Part shown: piece after piece, positions 26,142 to 35,674 of the stretch | Position numbering within the stretch: the first letter of the stretch is position 1 | Layout: each line of letters begins with the position of its first letter | Source: Marinobacter mangrovi | Lineage (GTDB): Bacteria; Pseudomonadota; Gammaproteobacteria; Pseudomonadales; Oleiphilaceae | Direction of reading: 5' to 3' | Assembly (NCBI RefSeq): GCF_016798325.1 | Contig: NZ_JAERVO010000001.1 | Span: 248,001 to 312,000 of the forward strand | DNA: 64,000 nucleotides | The notes under the pieces: generated by a model | Told to the model about the DNA's origin: nothing | Database searches by the model: none | Seen by the model: the letters and a program-made list of their open reading frames with translations, nothing else | Translations under genes and position numbers: made by a program

Positions 26142-27517
26142 GCCCTGACATCCACCAGTCGATGATCCAGTTGCGTTTTGGCCCCCTGCGGCTGGCCGCG
26201 ACGGCATTCCAGCTCCACCACATCCAGTCCCAGATCCCCGAGTCGCTGACGCAGCTGGGGCAGCTCTTCGTTGGCCCGACGCAGCGTGTCGGTTTTCTCG
26301 GCCCAGATCCGGGCTGACACCTGTTGCTGCTGAATGCCCAATTCGAACGTAACGGCGCCCGCTTCATCCAGATCCATCGCCAGCGTCAACCGCCACTCCG
26401 CCACACGCCGCTTGGGACGGTTGCTGTCGGCGTCCTCGCCATCGTGTTCCAGGCGGAGTTGCGCGGTGCGTGGCTGATTCTGGGCGTCCAGCCAGGGCAA
26501 TTCCAGCAGCCAGGTGGGCGTCGCTACCGGCGCATCCGCCGTGGTGCGCGTCGTCAGCGTTTGGCTATGGAGCTGGTTGACCGTAATGCGGTTGAGCATG
26601 CCGGCCAGCAGGCGCAGCATCTGACCGGTGTTGAGCTGATCCTGGGCCGGGGGCGGTGCCAGTGGCGAACCGGCCTGGGGGAACTGTAACGGCGACTGCA
26701 CCAGGTCCTTGCTGGTCAAGGGTACATAGCGGTTGAACGCTTCGGCTTCTTCATTCTGGCTGTTGAGCAGGGCCGTGACGAGGCGGTTCAGGGCCAGCTT
26801 CAGGTCGGCCGGTGGCGACGTGGGCGCCTGCGCCAGGCGGCTTTCCGCAAACAGGCCACTGTCTCGGACCCAGGCTTTCAGCGTGTCGACCGGGTTGTCG
26901 GTATTGGCCCTCTGGAGTTTGCCGGCCTGCGGCAACTGGGAAACCAGTTGCTCCAGGGCCTGGCGAACCTGGGGTGGAACGGTCGTCTGGCGATTGTCCG
27001 TCGGCGGTGAGGACAGGGTCTGTAATGCCCGCGCCAACTGGCCAAGCCCCTGATCCAGTCGATGCTGCCAGGGCAGATGTTGAGCCAGTTGCTGGGCAAT
27101 CCGGGCCTGCGGCGTGGTGTCCTGGGCCACCTGGCCCATCAGTCGCAACTCATTCCCGGCGCGCATGATTTTGACCCAATCGCCGGGTTGGAGGCGGGTA
27201 TCGCTGTTGACCACCAGGGATTTGCCGCGCACCTCCAAAAGGAGCTGTTCCGGGGCGGACGCGGTTTTCTCCAGAACCTGCGACACCCGGGCCAGCACCT
27301 GCTGACTCTGGCGAAGCTGCAACTGGTCCAGCAGCTGACGCGGGCTCACTGTCGGGCGTGCAGCCGGTTCGCCGTCGCTGCCTGACGTGGGCCCGGGGCG
27401 AGTGGGGGAGGCCTTGTCCGTTTGGGTGCTCTTATCCGGTGTCGGGGGTGTCTGTCCCGGTACGGGAATTTTCATGGTTGGCCCGTTTGTAGTAGGGGAA
27501 TCAGCCCTTCGAGGCAT
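26138..27517 (-). CDS. FliK-like hook-length control domain protein
   Basis: 459 residues. N-terminal 45 residues are Pro/Thr/Gly-rich and disordered; a small beta-rich region follows (LLLEVRGKSLVVNSDTRLQPGDWV, in part); Gln/Pro-rich middle; C-terminal domain (about 350-445) resembles the FliK domain (MDLDEAGAVTFELGIQQQQVSARIWAE, in part). ATG 27517 has AGGGGA just upstream; ATG 27475 is an alternative start. Paired with an FlhB-tail paralogue, so it may modulate export switching. Divergent from ccmA. Confidence 0.78.
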   Translation of the reverse strand: MPRRADSPTTNGPTMKIPVPGQTPPTPDKSTQTDKASPTRPGPTSGSDGEPAARPTVSPRQLLDQLQLRQSQQVLARVSQVLEKTASAPEQLLLEVRGKSLVVNSDTRLQPGDWVKIMRAGNELRLMGQVAQDTTPQARIAQQLAQHLPWQHRLDQGLGQLARALQTLSSPPTDNRQTTVPPQVRQALEQLVSQLPQAGKLQRANTDNPVDTLKAWVRDSGLFAESRLAQAPTSPPADLKLALNRLVTALLNSQNEEAEAFNRYVPLTSKDLVQSPLQFPQAGSPLAPPPAQDQLNTGQMLRLLAGMLNRITVNQLHSQTLTTRTTADAPVATPTWLLELPWLDAQNQPRTAQLRLEHDGEDADSNRPKRRVAEWRLTLAMDLDEAGAVTFELGIQQQQVSARIWAEKTDTLRRANEELPQLRQRLGDLGLDVVELECRRGQPQGAKTQLDHRLVDVRA

Positions 27518-27749
27518 TGTTCCCCTGGCACGTTCTCACTATTCTGTTCAGGTTAAACCCTTTCGGACCTTTATGTGTAATCGAAGGAGCGGAGCAGAGG
27601 CTCCCTGGGGCTCTTCTGGGTGTCATGATAACAATGAAACACGATTCAACAGTACGGCATCCCGACCTGATTTCGGCTATAGTGCGGCCTTCCGATTCTA
27701 AGCCGATGGTGCCCTGCAAGCACATCGTGAGCGGCCACCGGGGTACCTG

Positions 27750-28394
27750 ATGTCATTTCCTCTTCTGCAAGCCACCAGCCTCAGCTGTGAGCGGGACGAT
27801 CGCATCCTGTTCACCGGCGTGGATCTGGCGGTCGAGGCAGGGAGCCTGTTGCGGGTTGAGGGACCCAATGGTGCCGGCAAGACCACGCTCTTGCGCATTC
27901 TGGCCGGGCTGCATGCCGGTTATGAGGGCGAGATTCTCTGGTGCGGCGAACCGATTCGGCGGGCGCGGGAACATTTTCTCCGGAACCTGCTGTACATTGG
28001 GCATCGTCCCGGTATCAAGCCCCTGCTGACACCGCTGGAGAATCTGGGTGCGCTGCTGGCCCGCAATCCGGGGATGACCCGGGATCAGCAGGAAGAGGCC
28101 CTGGAGGCGGTGTCGCTTCTGCCATTCGCCCACATTCCTTGCCACCATCTCTCGGCAGGGCAGCAGCGTCGAGTGGCACTGGCTCGTCTTTACCTGTCCG
28201 ACGAACCGCTCTGGATTCTGGACGAAGCCTTTACCGCCATCGACCGCGCTGGCGTGGAATCCCTGGAACGCCTGCTGGAAAAGCGCATGGCGGCTGGTGG
28301 GGCCATCATACTTACCACCCATCATCGGCTATCCATCCAGGGTGCCCAGTCCCTCGACCTGCAGATCCATGCCGGGGAGGCGTTGTCGGTATGA
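27750..28394 (+). CDS. ccmA: Heme exporter ATP-binding protein CcmA
   Basis: 214 residues, ABC ATPase. Walker A GPNGAGKTTLLR (about 37-48), signature LSAGQQRRVALARL, Walker B WILDEAFTAID, H-loop TTHHR. With CcmB, C and D it releases heme-loaded CcmE for cytochrome c maturation. Overlaps ccmB by 4 nt (ATGA). First gene of the nine-gene System I operon; the 230-nt gap before it is shared with the divergent FliK-like gene. Confidence 0.96.
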   Translation: MSFPLLQATSLSCERDDRILFTGVDLAVEAGSLLRVEGPNGAGKTTLLRILAGLHAGYEGEILWCGEPIRRAREHFLRNLLYIGHRPGIKPLLTPLENLGALLARNPGMTRDQQEEALEAVSLLPFAHIPCHHLSAGQQRRVALARLYLSDEPLWILDEAFTAIDRAGVESLERLLEKRMAAGGAIILTTHHRLSIQGAQSLDLQIHAGEALSV

Positions 28395-29119
28395 GTGCCA
28401 TGCAGAAATTGCCGCGACTGACGCCCAAGCAGGAGAGTGTGCCGGTCTGGCCCGCGTGCTGGGCGGTCCTGCGGCGGGATTTGCTGAGCAGCCTGCGCCA
28501 GCGACAGGATCTGTTCAATCCGCTGGTTTTCTTTGTGATGGTGGTGTCGCTGTTCCCGCTTGGGGTGAGTCCCGAGAAGGCTTTCCTGAGCGAAGCGGGC
28601 GCCGGCATTCTCTGGGTGGCGGCCTTGTTGTCGACCCTGCTGTCGCTGGATCATCTGTTCCGCCATGATTTCGAGGAAGGGGTGCTGGAACAGCTGTTGC
28701 TCCAGCCCCAGCCGCTCTACCTGATCGTGCTGACCAAGGTATTTGCCCACTGGCTGGTGACCGGGGTGCCGCTGATCCTGATGACGCCGCTGCTGGGCCT
28801 CATGCTGCAACTGGACGGGAACTCGATCGCCTGCCTCTGTCTAACGCTGCTGCTTGGAACGCCGGTGCTCAGTTTTATTGGCGCAATCGGTGCGGCGCTG
28901 ACGCTGGGGCTGCGTTCGGCGGGCATCCTGCTTTCTCTGCTGGTGATCCCCCTCTATATTCCCGTGCTGATTTTCGGCACCGGTACCGTAATGGCTGCCG
29001 GCCAGGGCCTGCCGATCACCAGTCACCTTGCGCTGTTGGGCGCCTTACTGGTCCTGGCGTTGACCTGCGCGCCTTTCGCCACGGCGGCCGCCCTGCGTAT
29101 CAGCGTTTCAAACAGTTAA
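28391..29119 (+). CDS. ccmB: Heme exporter membrane protein CcmB
   Basis: 242 residues with six membrane helices. CcmB features include LRRDLLSSLRQRQDLFNPLVFF (in part), SLDHLFRHDFEEGVLEQLLL and LPLYIPVLIFG-like IPLYIPVLIFGTG. The N-terminus is about 15 residues longer than in E. coli; an internal ATG 9 nt downstream is possible. ATGA overlap with ccmA. Confidence 0.95.
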   Translation: MSAMQKLPRLTPKQESVPVWPACWAVLRRDLLSSLRQRQDLFNPLVFFVMVVSLFPLGVSPEKAFLSEAGAGILWVAALLSTLLSLDHLFRHDFEEGVLEQLLLQPQPLYLIVLTKVFAHWLVTGVPLILMTPLLGLMLQLDGNSIACLCLTLLLGTPVLSFIGAIGAALTLGLRSAGILLSLLVIPLYIPVLIFGTGTVMAAGQGLPITSHLALLGALLVLALTCAPFATAAALRISVSNS

Positions 29120-29134
29120 CCGGAGACAGGTCTG

Positions 29135-29866
29135 ATGTGGCAGTTCTTTCACAAACTCGGCTCCCCCAAATGGTTCTATGGCATCGCCGGCCGGCTGATG
29201 CCCTGGTTCCTGGTGCCGGGTTTGCTGCTGTTGCTTACCGGTATTGTCTGGGGGCTGGCCTTCGCACCGCCAGACTACCTGCAGGGCAACAGCTATCGGA
29301 TCATCTACATCCATGTGCCGACGGCCTTCCTGGCCCAGGCCTGCTACGTGATGATGGCGGCTGCGGGGCTGGTGACGCTGGTCTGGCGCCTGAAACTGGC
29401 GGATGTGTTCGTCAAGGCGGTGGCGCCCGTGGGCGCCGTGGTGACGTTCCTGGCGTTGTTCACCGGTTCGGTCTGGGGTAAGCCCACCTGGGGTACCTGG
29501 TGGATCTGGGACGCGCGTCTGACGTCGATGTTGATCCTGCTGTTCCTGTACTTCGGTGTGATTGCCCTGGGCAACGCCATCGCCGACGAGAAGTCCGCTG
29601 CGCGGGCAGTGGCCGTGCTGGTCCTGGTGGGCGTGGTAAATATCCCGATCATCAAGTATTCCGTGGAGTGGTGGAACACGCTGCATCAGCCTGCCACCCT
29701 GAAGCTGACCGAGAAACCCAGCATGCCGCCGGAGATGTGGGTACCGCTGGTCTTATCGATCGTCGGACTGTACCTGCTGTTCGGCTGGCTGGCCTGTCTG
29801 CGGATGCAGACCGAAATCCTGCATCGGGAACGGCGCGCGCGCTGGGTCCGGGAACTGGTAGAGTGA
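29135..29866 (+). CDS. ccmC: Heme transporter CcmC
   Basis: 243 residues, six membrane helices. The tryptophan-rich WWD heme-handling motif is visible as [13 protein letters not shown] (about 122-134), with flanking histidines in [11 protein letters not shown]-like IYIHVPTAF and [10 protein letters not shown]. Loads heme onto CcmE at the periplasmic face. 15 nt after ccmB. Confidence 0.97.
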   Translation: MWQFFHKLGSPKWFYGIAGRLMPWFLVPGLLLLLTGIVWGLAFAPPDYLQGNSYRIIYIHVPTAFLAQACYVMMAAAGLVTLVWRLKLADVFVKAVAPVGAVVTFLALFTGSVWGKPTWGTWWIWDARLTSMLILLFLYFGVIALGNAIADEKSAARAVAVLVLVGVVNIPIIKYSVEWWNTLHQPATLKLTEKPSMPPEMWVPLVLSIVGLYLLFGWLACLRMQTEILHRERRARWVRELVE

Positions 29867-29873
29867 GGCTGTT

Positions 29874-30089
29874 ATGGCGTTTGATTCGCTGCACGATTTC
29901 TGGACGATGAACGGGCACGGGCCGTATGTCTGGACCTGCTACGGCGTGTTTTTCCTGGTGATGGCGACCCTGGTCATCGGTTCGATCCTCCAGCGTCGCC
30001 GGGTGATCGATCGTCAACGCTGGCAGCTGAAAATGGCGCGTCGCCAAACCGCAACGGCCACACCGAGAACCGAAGAGGGCACGTCCTGA
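29874..30089 (+). CDS. ccmD: Heme exporter protein CcmD
   Basis: 71 residues: one membrane helix (about 20-40, [18 protein letters not shown]) and a basic cytoplasmic tail ([16 protein letters not shown]). Stabilises the CcmABCD release complex. The stop overlaps the ccmE ATG by 1 nt. Confidence 0.93.
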   Translation: MAFDSLHDFWTMNGHGPYVWTCYGVFFLVMATLVIGSILQRRRVIDRQRWQLKMARRQTATATPRTEEGTS

Positions 30090-30559
30090 TGCATCCCGTC
30101 CGCAAACGACGTCTGACCATCGTGATCTTCCTGCTGGCGGGCTTGGGCATTGCCGTTGGGCTGACGGTCTACGCCTTCCGGCAGAACATCAACCTGTTCT
30201 ACGATCCCACGGCGATCGCAGCCGGGGAGGCGCCCCACGACATCGTCATCCGGGCTGGCGGCATGGTTGAGGACAACAGCGTCGAGCGCGAGCCCAACAG
30301 CCTGAAGGTCCGGTTCAAGGTGACCGACTTCAAGTCCACTGTCCTCATGGAGTACGACGGCATCCTGCCGGACCTGTTCGCAGAAGGGCAGGGCGTGGTG
30401 GCCACCGGCCGTCTGCGGGATGACGGTGTGTTTGTCGCGGATGAGGTGCTGGCGAAGCATGATGAAAACTACATGCCGCCGGAGGTGGCCAAATCCCTGA
30501 AGAAAAAGACCGGTGACGATGCCGCCGCAGATGCGGTGAAAACGGTTGTCACGGAATAG
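30089..30559 (+). CDS. ccmE: Periplasmic heme chaperone CcmE
   Basis: 156 residues. N-terminal signal anchor (about 8-28) and an OB-fold periplasmic domain. Covalent heme attachment histidine at H124 with Y128 in the HxxxY motif (KHDENYMP). Carries heme from CcmC to CcmF. Ends in a short charged flexible tail. Confidence 0.97.
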   Translation: MHPVRKRRLTIVIFLLAGLGIAVGLTVYAFRQNINLFYDPTAIAAGEAPHDIVIRAGGMVEDNSVEREPNSLKVRFKVTDFKSTVLMEYDGILPDLFAEGQGVVATGRLRDDGVFVADEVLAKHDENYMPPEVAKSLKKKTGDDAAADAVKTVVTE

Positions 30560-30571
30560 GCGGAGAGCGCG

Positions 30572-32572
30572 ATGATTCCCGAGTTTGGCCATTTTGCCCT
30601 GATCCTGGCCCTGATGCTGGCGATTTTGCTGGCGCTGGTGCCCCTGGCCGGCTCCATTACCCAACGGTCGGACCTGCAGGCGTTCGCCCGTCCGCTGGCC
30701 AGCGGTCAGTTCGTGTTTGTGGCCATTGCCTTTGGCTGCCTGGCCTGGGCGTTCATCACGGACGATTTCTCGGTGGCCTATGTGGCCAACAACAGCAACA
30801 GCCTGCTGCCTTGGTACTACAAATTCAGTGCCGTTTGGGGCAGCCACGAGGGTTCACTGCTGCTGTGGATCCTGATCCTGACGGCCTGGACCGTCGCTGT
30901 TGCGATTTTCAGCCGGCGCCTGCCAACCGAGCTGGTGTCGCTGGTGCTGTCGATCATGGGCATGATCAGCGTCGCCTTCCTGCTGTTTATCCTGATCACC
31001 TCCAATCCGTTTACGCGTCTGCTGCCGAATGTACCGGCAGACGGCGCTGACCTGAATCCGTTGTTGCAGGACTTCGGCCTGGTGATCCACCCGCCGATGC
31101 TTTACATGGGCTATGTAGGTTTTTCGGTGGCCTTTGCCTTCTCCATTGCGGCGCTGATCAACGGCCGCATGGACGGCGCCTGGGCGCGCTGGTCACGGCC
31201 CTGGACCACGGTGGCCTGGTGCTTCCTGTCGCTGGGGATCGCGCTGGGCAGCTGGTGGGCCTATTACGAGCTGGGCTGGGGCGGCTGGTGGTTCTGGGAC
31301 CCGGTGGAGAACGCCTCCGTGCTGCCCTGGCTGGCGGGCACGGCGCTGATGCACTCGCTGGCAGTCACCGAGAAGCGCGGCGTGTTCAAGAGTTGGACCG
31401 TGTTGCTGGCGATTGTCACCTTCTCGCTCAGTCTGCTGGGCACGTTCCTCGTGCGTTCCGGGGTGCTGACGTCGGTGCATGCCTTTGCCGCCGACCCGGC
31501 GCGGGGCAAATTCCTGATCGGCGTCCTGGCGGTAACCATCATCGGTTCGCTGGCGCTGTATGCTTTCCGGGCGCCGGTGGTGCACACGCGGGTCCGCTAC
31601 GGCTCGCTGTCCCGGGAAATTTTCCTGCTGCTCAACAACGTGCTGTTGATGGCAGCGATGCTGCTGGTGCTGGTCGGTACGCTGTATCCGTTGGTGCTGG
31701 ACTATCTGGGCGCGGGTAGCCTGTCCGTCGGTAAACCGTTCTTCGACATGACGTTCAGCCCGGTGGCCATAGCCGTGGCGCTGCTGCTGGGCGCCGGTAT
31801 TTTCTCGCGCTGGAAACGCACGGATGGTGGCTGGCTGGGTCGGCAATTGCTGTGGCCAGCGGCGATCAGCCTGGTGTTGGCGGTGATCGTGCCGCTGTGG
31901 CTGGGGCATCTGGAGCCCTGGGCGTTTGCCGGCTGTTTTGCGGCGGCGTGGGTCGTCGTCGCCACTTTCCGAGACATCTGGGCCCGGTCCGCTTCCCGCC
32001 AGGGACGCTGGGCGGGCCTGCGTCGCTTGACCCGCAGCTATTACGGGATGGTGTTGGGGCATCTGGGCGTGGCGATCGTCATGGCCGGCGCCACCGTTGT
32101 CACCAACTATGGCGTCGAGCGGGACGTGCGCATGGCGCCGGGTGAAACGGTGGAAATGAGCGGTCTGACGTTCCATTTCGACAGCCTCAAACATCGCCAG
32201 GGCCCCAACTATTCCGCCGAACAGGGTCGGTTTGTGATCACCCACGAGGGAGAACCGGTCACCACGCTCTATCCCGAAAAGCGGGTCTACACCGTCCAGC
32301 GCAACGTGATGACCGAAGCGGGGATCGATGCAGGTTTGTTCCGGGACCTGTTTGTGGCGCTGGGCGAGCCTGTGGGCGACACGGCCTGGGCCGTGCGGAT
32401 CCAGTACAAACCGCTGGTCCGTTGGGTCTGGTTGGGCGCGATTTTCATGGCGTTGGGTGGGGCGCTGGCCATCGCCGACCGGCGTTACCGGATGCGGGTC
32501 ACCCGTGAATCGCCGGAAGCGTCGACACAACAACCCGCTTCAGCAAGTACCGTTACAGGGAGCGCGTCTTGA
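30572..32572 (+). CDS. ccmF: Cytochrome c heme lyase subunit CcmF
   Basis: 666 residues with about 13-15 membrane helices. The WWD motif is WGGWWFWDPVENAS (about 230-243), and conserved heme-ligand histidines are visible, for example in FGLVIHPPMLYMGY and VTEKRGVFKSWT surroundings. Attaches heme to apocytochrome CXXCH motifs together with CcmH and CcmI. Overlaps ccmG by 4 nt. Confidence 0.97.
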   Translation: MIPEFGHFALILALMLAILLALVPLAGSITQRSDLQAFARPLASGQFVFVAIAFGCLAWAFITDDFSVAYVANNSNSLLPWYYKFSAVWGSHEGSLLLWILILTAWTVAVAIFSRRLPTELVSLVLSIMGMISVAFLLFILITSNPFTRLLPNVPADGADLNPLLQDFGLVIHPPMLYMGYVGFSVAFAFSIAALINGRMDGAWARWSRPWTTVAWCFLSLGIALGSWWAYYELGWGGWWFWDPVENASVLPWLAGTALMHSLAVTEKRGVFKSWTVLLAIVTFSLSLLGTFLVRSGVLTSVHAFAADPARGKFLIGVLAVTIIGSLALYAFRAPVVHTRVRYGSLSREIFLLLNNVLLMAAMLLVLVGTLYPLVLDYLGAGSLSVGKPFFDMTFSPVAIAVALLLGAGIFSRWKRTDGGWLGRQLLWPAAISLVLAVIVPLWLGHLEPWAFAGCFAAAWVVVATFRDIWARSASRQGRWAGLRRLTRSYYGMVLGHLGVAIVMAGATVVTNYGVERDVRMAPGETVEMSGLTFHFDSLKHRQGPNYSAEQGRFVITHEGEPVTTLYPEKRVYTVQRNVMTEAGIDAGLFRDLFVALGEPVGDTAWAVRIQYKPLVRWVWLGAIFMALGGALAIADRRYRMRVTRESPEASTQQPASASTVTGSAS

Positions 32573-33111
32573 GTCTCAAACGAGTGTTGCTGTTCCTGCC
32601 GTTGGTGGTCGCCGTTGGGGTCGGCGTGGTGTTGTCTGCCGGCATCGGCCGGGACAAGGAAACCCTGGAGTCGGCGTTGATCGGCAAGCCCGTGCCCGGA
32701 TTCCAGCTGGCCTCGCTGCAGGACCCGCAAACCACCTACCTGCCGGATGTGTTCAAGGGCCAGGTCAGGCTGCTCAATGTCTGGGCGACCTGGTGTCCGT
32801 CCTGTCGTGTCGAACACCCGCAACTGGTCAAGCTGGCGCGGGAGGAGGGCATCCCCATTATTGGCCTGAATTACAAGGACAATCGTCAGGAAGCGCTGAA
32901 ATGGCTGGACAAACTGGGCAACCCCTACAGCAAGGTCCTGTTTGATCCACAAGGCACGTTCGGCTTCGATCTGGGCGTCTATGGGGCGCCGGAAACCTAC
33001 ATCATCGATGCGGACGGCACTGTGCGCTACCGCCACGTCGGCGTCGTGGACGAAAAGGTCTGGAAAGAAGAGCTGGCACCGCTGGTTGCCCGTTACAGGA
33101 GGGAAGGCTGA
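32569..33111 (+). CDS. ccmG: Thiol:disulfide interchange protein CcmG (DsbE)
   Basis: 180 residues from a TTG start with GGGAG 6 nt upstream. N-terminal membrane anchor, then a thioredoxin fold with active site WATWCPSCRVEHP (the CPSC variant) and the cis-proline loop GAPETYIID. Reduces apocytochrome or CcmH disulfides in the periplasm. Overlaps both ccmF and ccmH. Confidence 0.95.
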   Translation: MSLKRVLLFLPLVVAVGVGVVLSAGIGRDKETLESALIGKPVPGFQLASLQDPQTTYLPDVFKGQVRLLNVWATWCPSCRVEHPQLVKLAREEGIPIIGLNYKDNRQEALKWLDKLGNPYSKVLFDPQGTFGFDLGVYGAPETYIIDADGTVRYRHVGVVDEKVWKEELAPLVARYRREG

Positions 33112-33602
33112 TGCGCGCGATTGGCCTGTTTTTTCTGATCCTTCTCAGCGGCGTGGTCCATGCGGCCGGCGACACCTATCCCTTTGACAGCGAGGCCGAC
33201 CGGAATCGCTTCGAGACCCTGACCCAGGAACTGCGCTGCCCCAAGTGCCAGAACCAGAGCATTGCCGATTCCCACGCGCCGATTGCTGCGGATATGCGGG
33301 CGGAAGTGCACCGCCTGGTCCAGCAGGGCGTGAGCAACGACGCCATCATGGCCGCCATGACCTCCCGCTTCGGTGAGTTCGTGCGCTACCGGCCCGAACT
33401 GGAGAAGCGGACGTTGCTGCTTTGGTTCACGCCCCTGATCGTCGTGGTGGTGGGGATTGTCGCCGTCACCCTCCTGGTGATTCGCTCCAGGCGCTCGGCA
33501 CGCACCAGCGAACCGGTACTCAGTGAGGCGGATCGCGCGCGCCTGGACCGCCTCCTGGATGCCGATGAGTCTCCCCGCGATACACCCTCCCAACATTCCT
33601 GA
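33111..33602 (+). CDS. ccmH: Cytochrome c maturation protein CcmH
   Basis: 163 residues. Signal peptide (cleaved near residue 18, VVHAAG), three-helix periplasmic domain with redox motif LRCPKCQNQSIADS (CPKC), one C-terminal membrane helix (about 104-124, LLLWFTPLIVVVVGIVAVTL). Short form as in Pseudomonas, where the TPR part is the separate CcmI. 1-nt overlap with ccmG. Confidence 0.96.
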   Translation: MRAIGLFFLILLSGVVHAAGDTYPFDSEADRNRFETLTQELRCPKCQNQSIADSHAPIAADMRAEVHRLVQQGVSNDAIMAAMTSRFGEFVRYRPELEKRTLLLWFTPLIVVVVGIVAVTLLVIRSRRSARTSEPVLSEADRARLDRLLDADESPRDTPSQHS

Positions 33603-33619
33603 TTCATGGTCACGAGTCT

Positions 33620-34882
33620 ATGACAACCGCTTTCTGGCTGACGCTTGCCGCACTGATTGGACTGGCGCTGGTCTTTGTCCTCTACCCGTTGTTTTTCGGT
33701 CGGTCGCAGAAGGCGGACGTCGATGATATCCGGCACCAGAACCTGCTGGCGTACCGGTCCCGACTGGCAGAGCTGGATGCGGACCATGAGGCGGGCGTGA
33801 TCGATACACCCACCCACGCCCAGATGAAGGAAGAGCTGGCGGGGACGTTACTGGACGATGTGGATCGATCGCCCGAGTCTCCCGGCCGAGGGCCGGGGCG
33901 AAGCCGTCGAGCTGCCCTGGTCGTCGTTCTTATCAGCGTCGTTGCGGTGCCGGCGGTCTCCCTGTGGCTGTATCGCGACTGGGGTGGCGTGGATCAGCTG
34001 GAGCAATACCGAACCATGCTGGCCCTGCAGCAGGCGGATCAGGGCCGCAACCAGAAAATGGCCGCGCTGGCGGAACAGTTACGGGATCGCCTCATGGATA
34101 GCCCGGACAATCTGGACGGCTGGGCCATGCTGGGTCGCACTTACATGAGCCTCGAGAACTACGATGAGGCGGCCTGGGCGTTCGAGCAATTGGCCGGACA
34201 GGTGGATGAGGTGCCCCGTGAAGCGGCGACCGCCTGGGGCCTGGCCGCACAGGCCCGCTTCTTCGCCAGCAAAGGGGCCATGACCCCGGTGGTTACCTCC
34301 ACCATCGACAAGGCGCGCTCGCGCAACCCGGATGAAGTCAATGCGCTGGGCCTGCTGGGCATCCATGCCTTCGAGCAGCAGGACTACCGGGAAGCGATTC
34401 GTTACTGGGAACGCATCATCCAGGTGGCGCCGGATCATCCCCAGTTGCCGTCCATCAAACAGGGCGTGGCGGAAGCCTACCGACGCCTTGGCGAACCGGT
34501 GCCCGAACAATTGCTGGCCTCTGGTGGGGCGGCCGTTAAGGTGAAGGTCACTCTGGCGGATAACCTGAGGGGCAAGATCAAGCCTGACACGACCTTGTTC
34601 GTCTTCGCCAAGGCGGCCGGTGGATCGCCGATGCCGCTGGCGGTTGCCCGACTGCAGGCCGGCCAGCTGCCGGTTACCGTGACCCTGGACGACAGCATGG
34701 CCATGGCGCCGGGCAACACGCTCTCCAGCGCCGATCAGGTGATTGTCTCAGCGCGCTTGTCGCCGTCCGGCAACGCGATTCCGCAGAGCGGGGATTGGCA
34801 GGGTTCCGCCAGCGACCCGGTCAGGTTGGCGGAGTACGACGGGCAGCCGGTCGCCGTCACGATTGATCGGCAGGTACCTTGA
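33620..34882 (+). CDS. ccmI: Apocytochrome c chaperone CcmI (TPR)
   Basis: 420 residues. Two N-terminal membrane helices (about 4-24 and 95-115), then TPR repeats (about 150-290, for example DNLDGWAMLGRTYMSLENYDEAAWAFEQLA, in part) that bind apocytochrome C-termini, and a C-terminal domain (about 300-418). Last gene of the ccm operon. A GC-rich stem CCCGCCG/CGGCGGG near 34920-34942 follows without a U-run. Confidence 0.94.
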   Translation: MTTAFWLTLAALIGLALVFVLYPLFFGRSQKADVDDIRHQNLLAYRSRLAELDADHEAGVIDTPTHAQMKEELAGTLLDDVDRSPESPGRGPGRSRRAALVVVLISVVAVPAVSLWLYRDWGGVDQLEQYRTMLALQQADQGRNQKMAALAEQLRDRLMDSPDNLDGWAMLGRTYMSLENYDEAAWAFEQLAGQVDEVPREAATAWGLAAQARFFASKGAMTPVVTSTIDKARSRNPDEVNALGLLGIHAFEQQDYREAIRYWERIIQVAPDHPQLPSIKQGVAEAYRRLGEPVPEQLLASGGAAVKVKVTLADNLRGKIKPDTTLFVFAKAAGGSPMPLAVARLQAGQLPVTVTLDDSMAMAPGNTLSSADQVIVSARLSPSGNAIPQSGDWQGSASDPVRLAEYDGQPVAVTIDRQVP

Positions 34883-34958
34883 GCTGACTGTCCTCAAGTT
34901 GTTCTGAGGTAGGTGGGTCCCCGCCGGGACATTGCGGCGGGCCCTGCACGCGGCGGCG

Positions 34959-35624
34959 TTATGCCGTCTCGTCTTCCTCGATGTCCACCAACGGTGGCGG
35001 GAAGCCGCCCAGTTCTTTCCAGCGATTGACGATGCCGCAGAATAGGTCGGCCGTTTTCTCCGCGTCGTAGGCGGCGGAATGCGCTTCACGGTTGCTGAAC
35101 GGAATGCCGGCAATCTTGCAGGCGCGGGCCAACACCGTGTGCCCATAGGCCAGGCCGGCGAGTGTGGCCGTATCAAACGTGGAGAACGGGTGGAACGGGT
35201 TACGCTTGATGCCGCACCGGTCGGAGGCCGCAAACAGGAAATTGTGGTCGAAGGTCGCGTTATGGCCCACCAGCACCGCCCGCTTGCACTCGTTGTGGCG
35301 GATGGCCTTGCGGATCGGCGTGAAGATATCACTCAGGGCATCCCGCTCGTGGACCGCATCCCGTTCCGGATCCCACGGATCGATCCCGGTAAAGTCCAGG
35401 GCCGATTGTTCCAGATTGGCATTGTCGAAGGGGTGAACGTGATAGGCCAGGGTCTCGCCCCTCTTGAGCCAGCCCTCATCGTCCATCTCAATCAGTACGG
35501 CAGCAATTTCCAGCAGGGCATCCGTCCGGGCGTTGAAGCCGCCGGTTTCCACATCCACGACGACGGGCAGGAAGCCCCGGAAACGTGCGGCCATGGGAGA
35601 GGTCGGTTTTTCTTCCTCGATCAC
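34959..35624 (-). CDS. rnt: Ribonuclease T
   Basis: 221 residues from a GTG start with AAGGG 6 nt upstream. DEDDh exonuclease: [10 protein letters not shown] (Exo I), [11 protein letters not shown] (Exo II), [15 protein letters not shown] (Exo III with the catalytic His). Trims tRNA and rRNA 3' ends as a dimer. Adjacent to pyrC on the same strand; the rnt-pyrC-motY-argG neighbourhood is also seen in Pseudomonas. Confidence 0.96.
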   Translation of the reverse strand: MIEEEKPTSPMAARFRGFLPVVVDVETGGFNARTDALLEIAAVLIEMDDEGWLKRGETLAYHVHPFDNANLEQSALDFTGIDPWDPERDAVHERDALSDIFTPIRKAIRHNECKRAVLVGHNATFDHNFLFAASDRCGIKRNPFHPFSTFDTATLAGLAYGHTVLARACKIAGIPFSNREAHSAAYDAEKTADLFCGIVNRWKELGGFPPPLVDIEEDETA

Positions 35625-35674
35625 TGAATACCCTTACTGTTGCTGTTGAATGATGTCGCTTGGCTCACGGTTAT

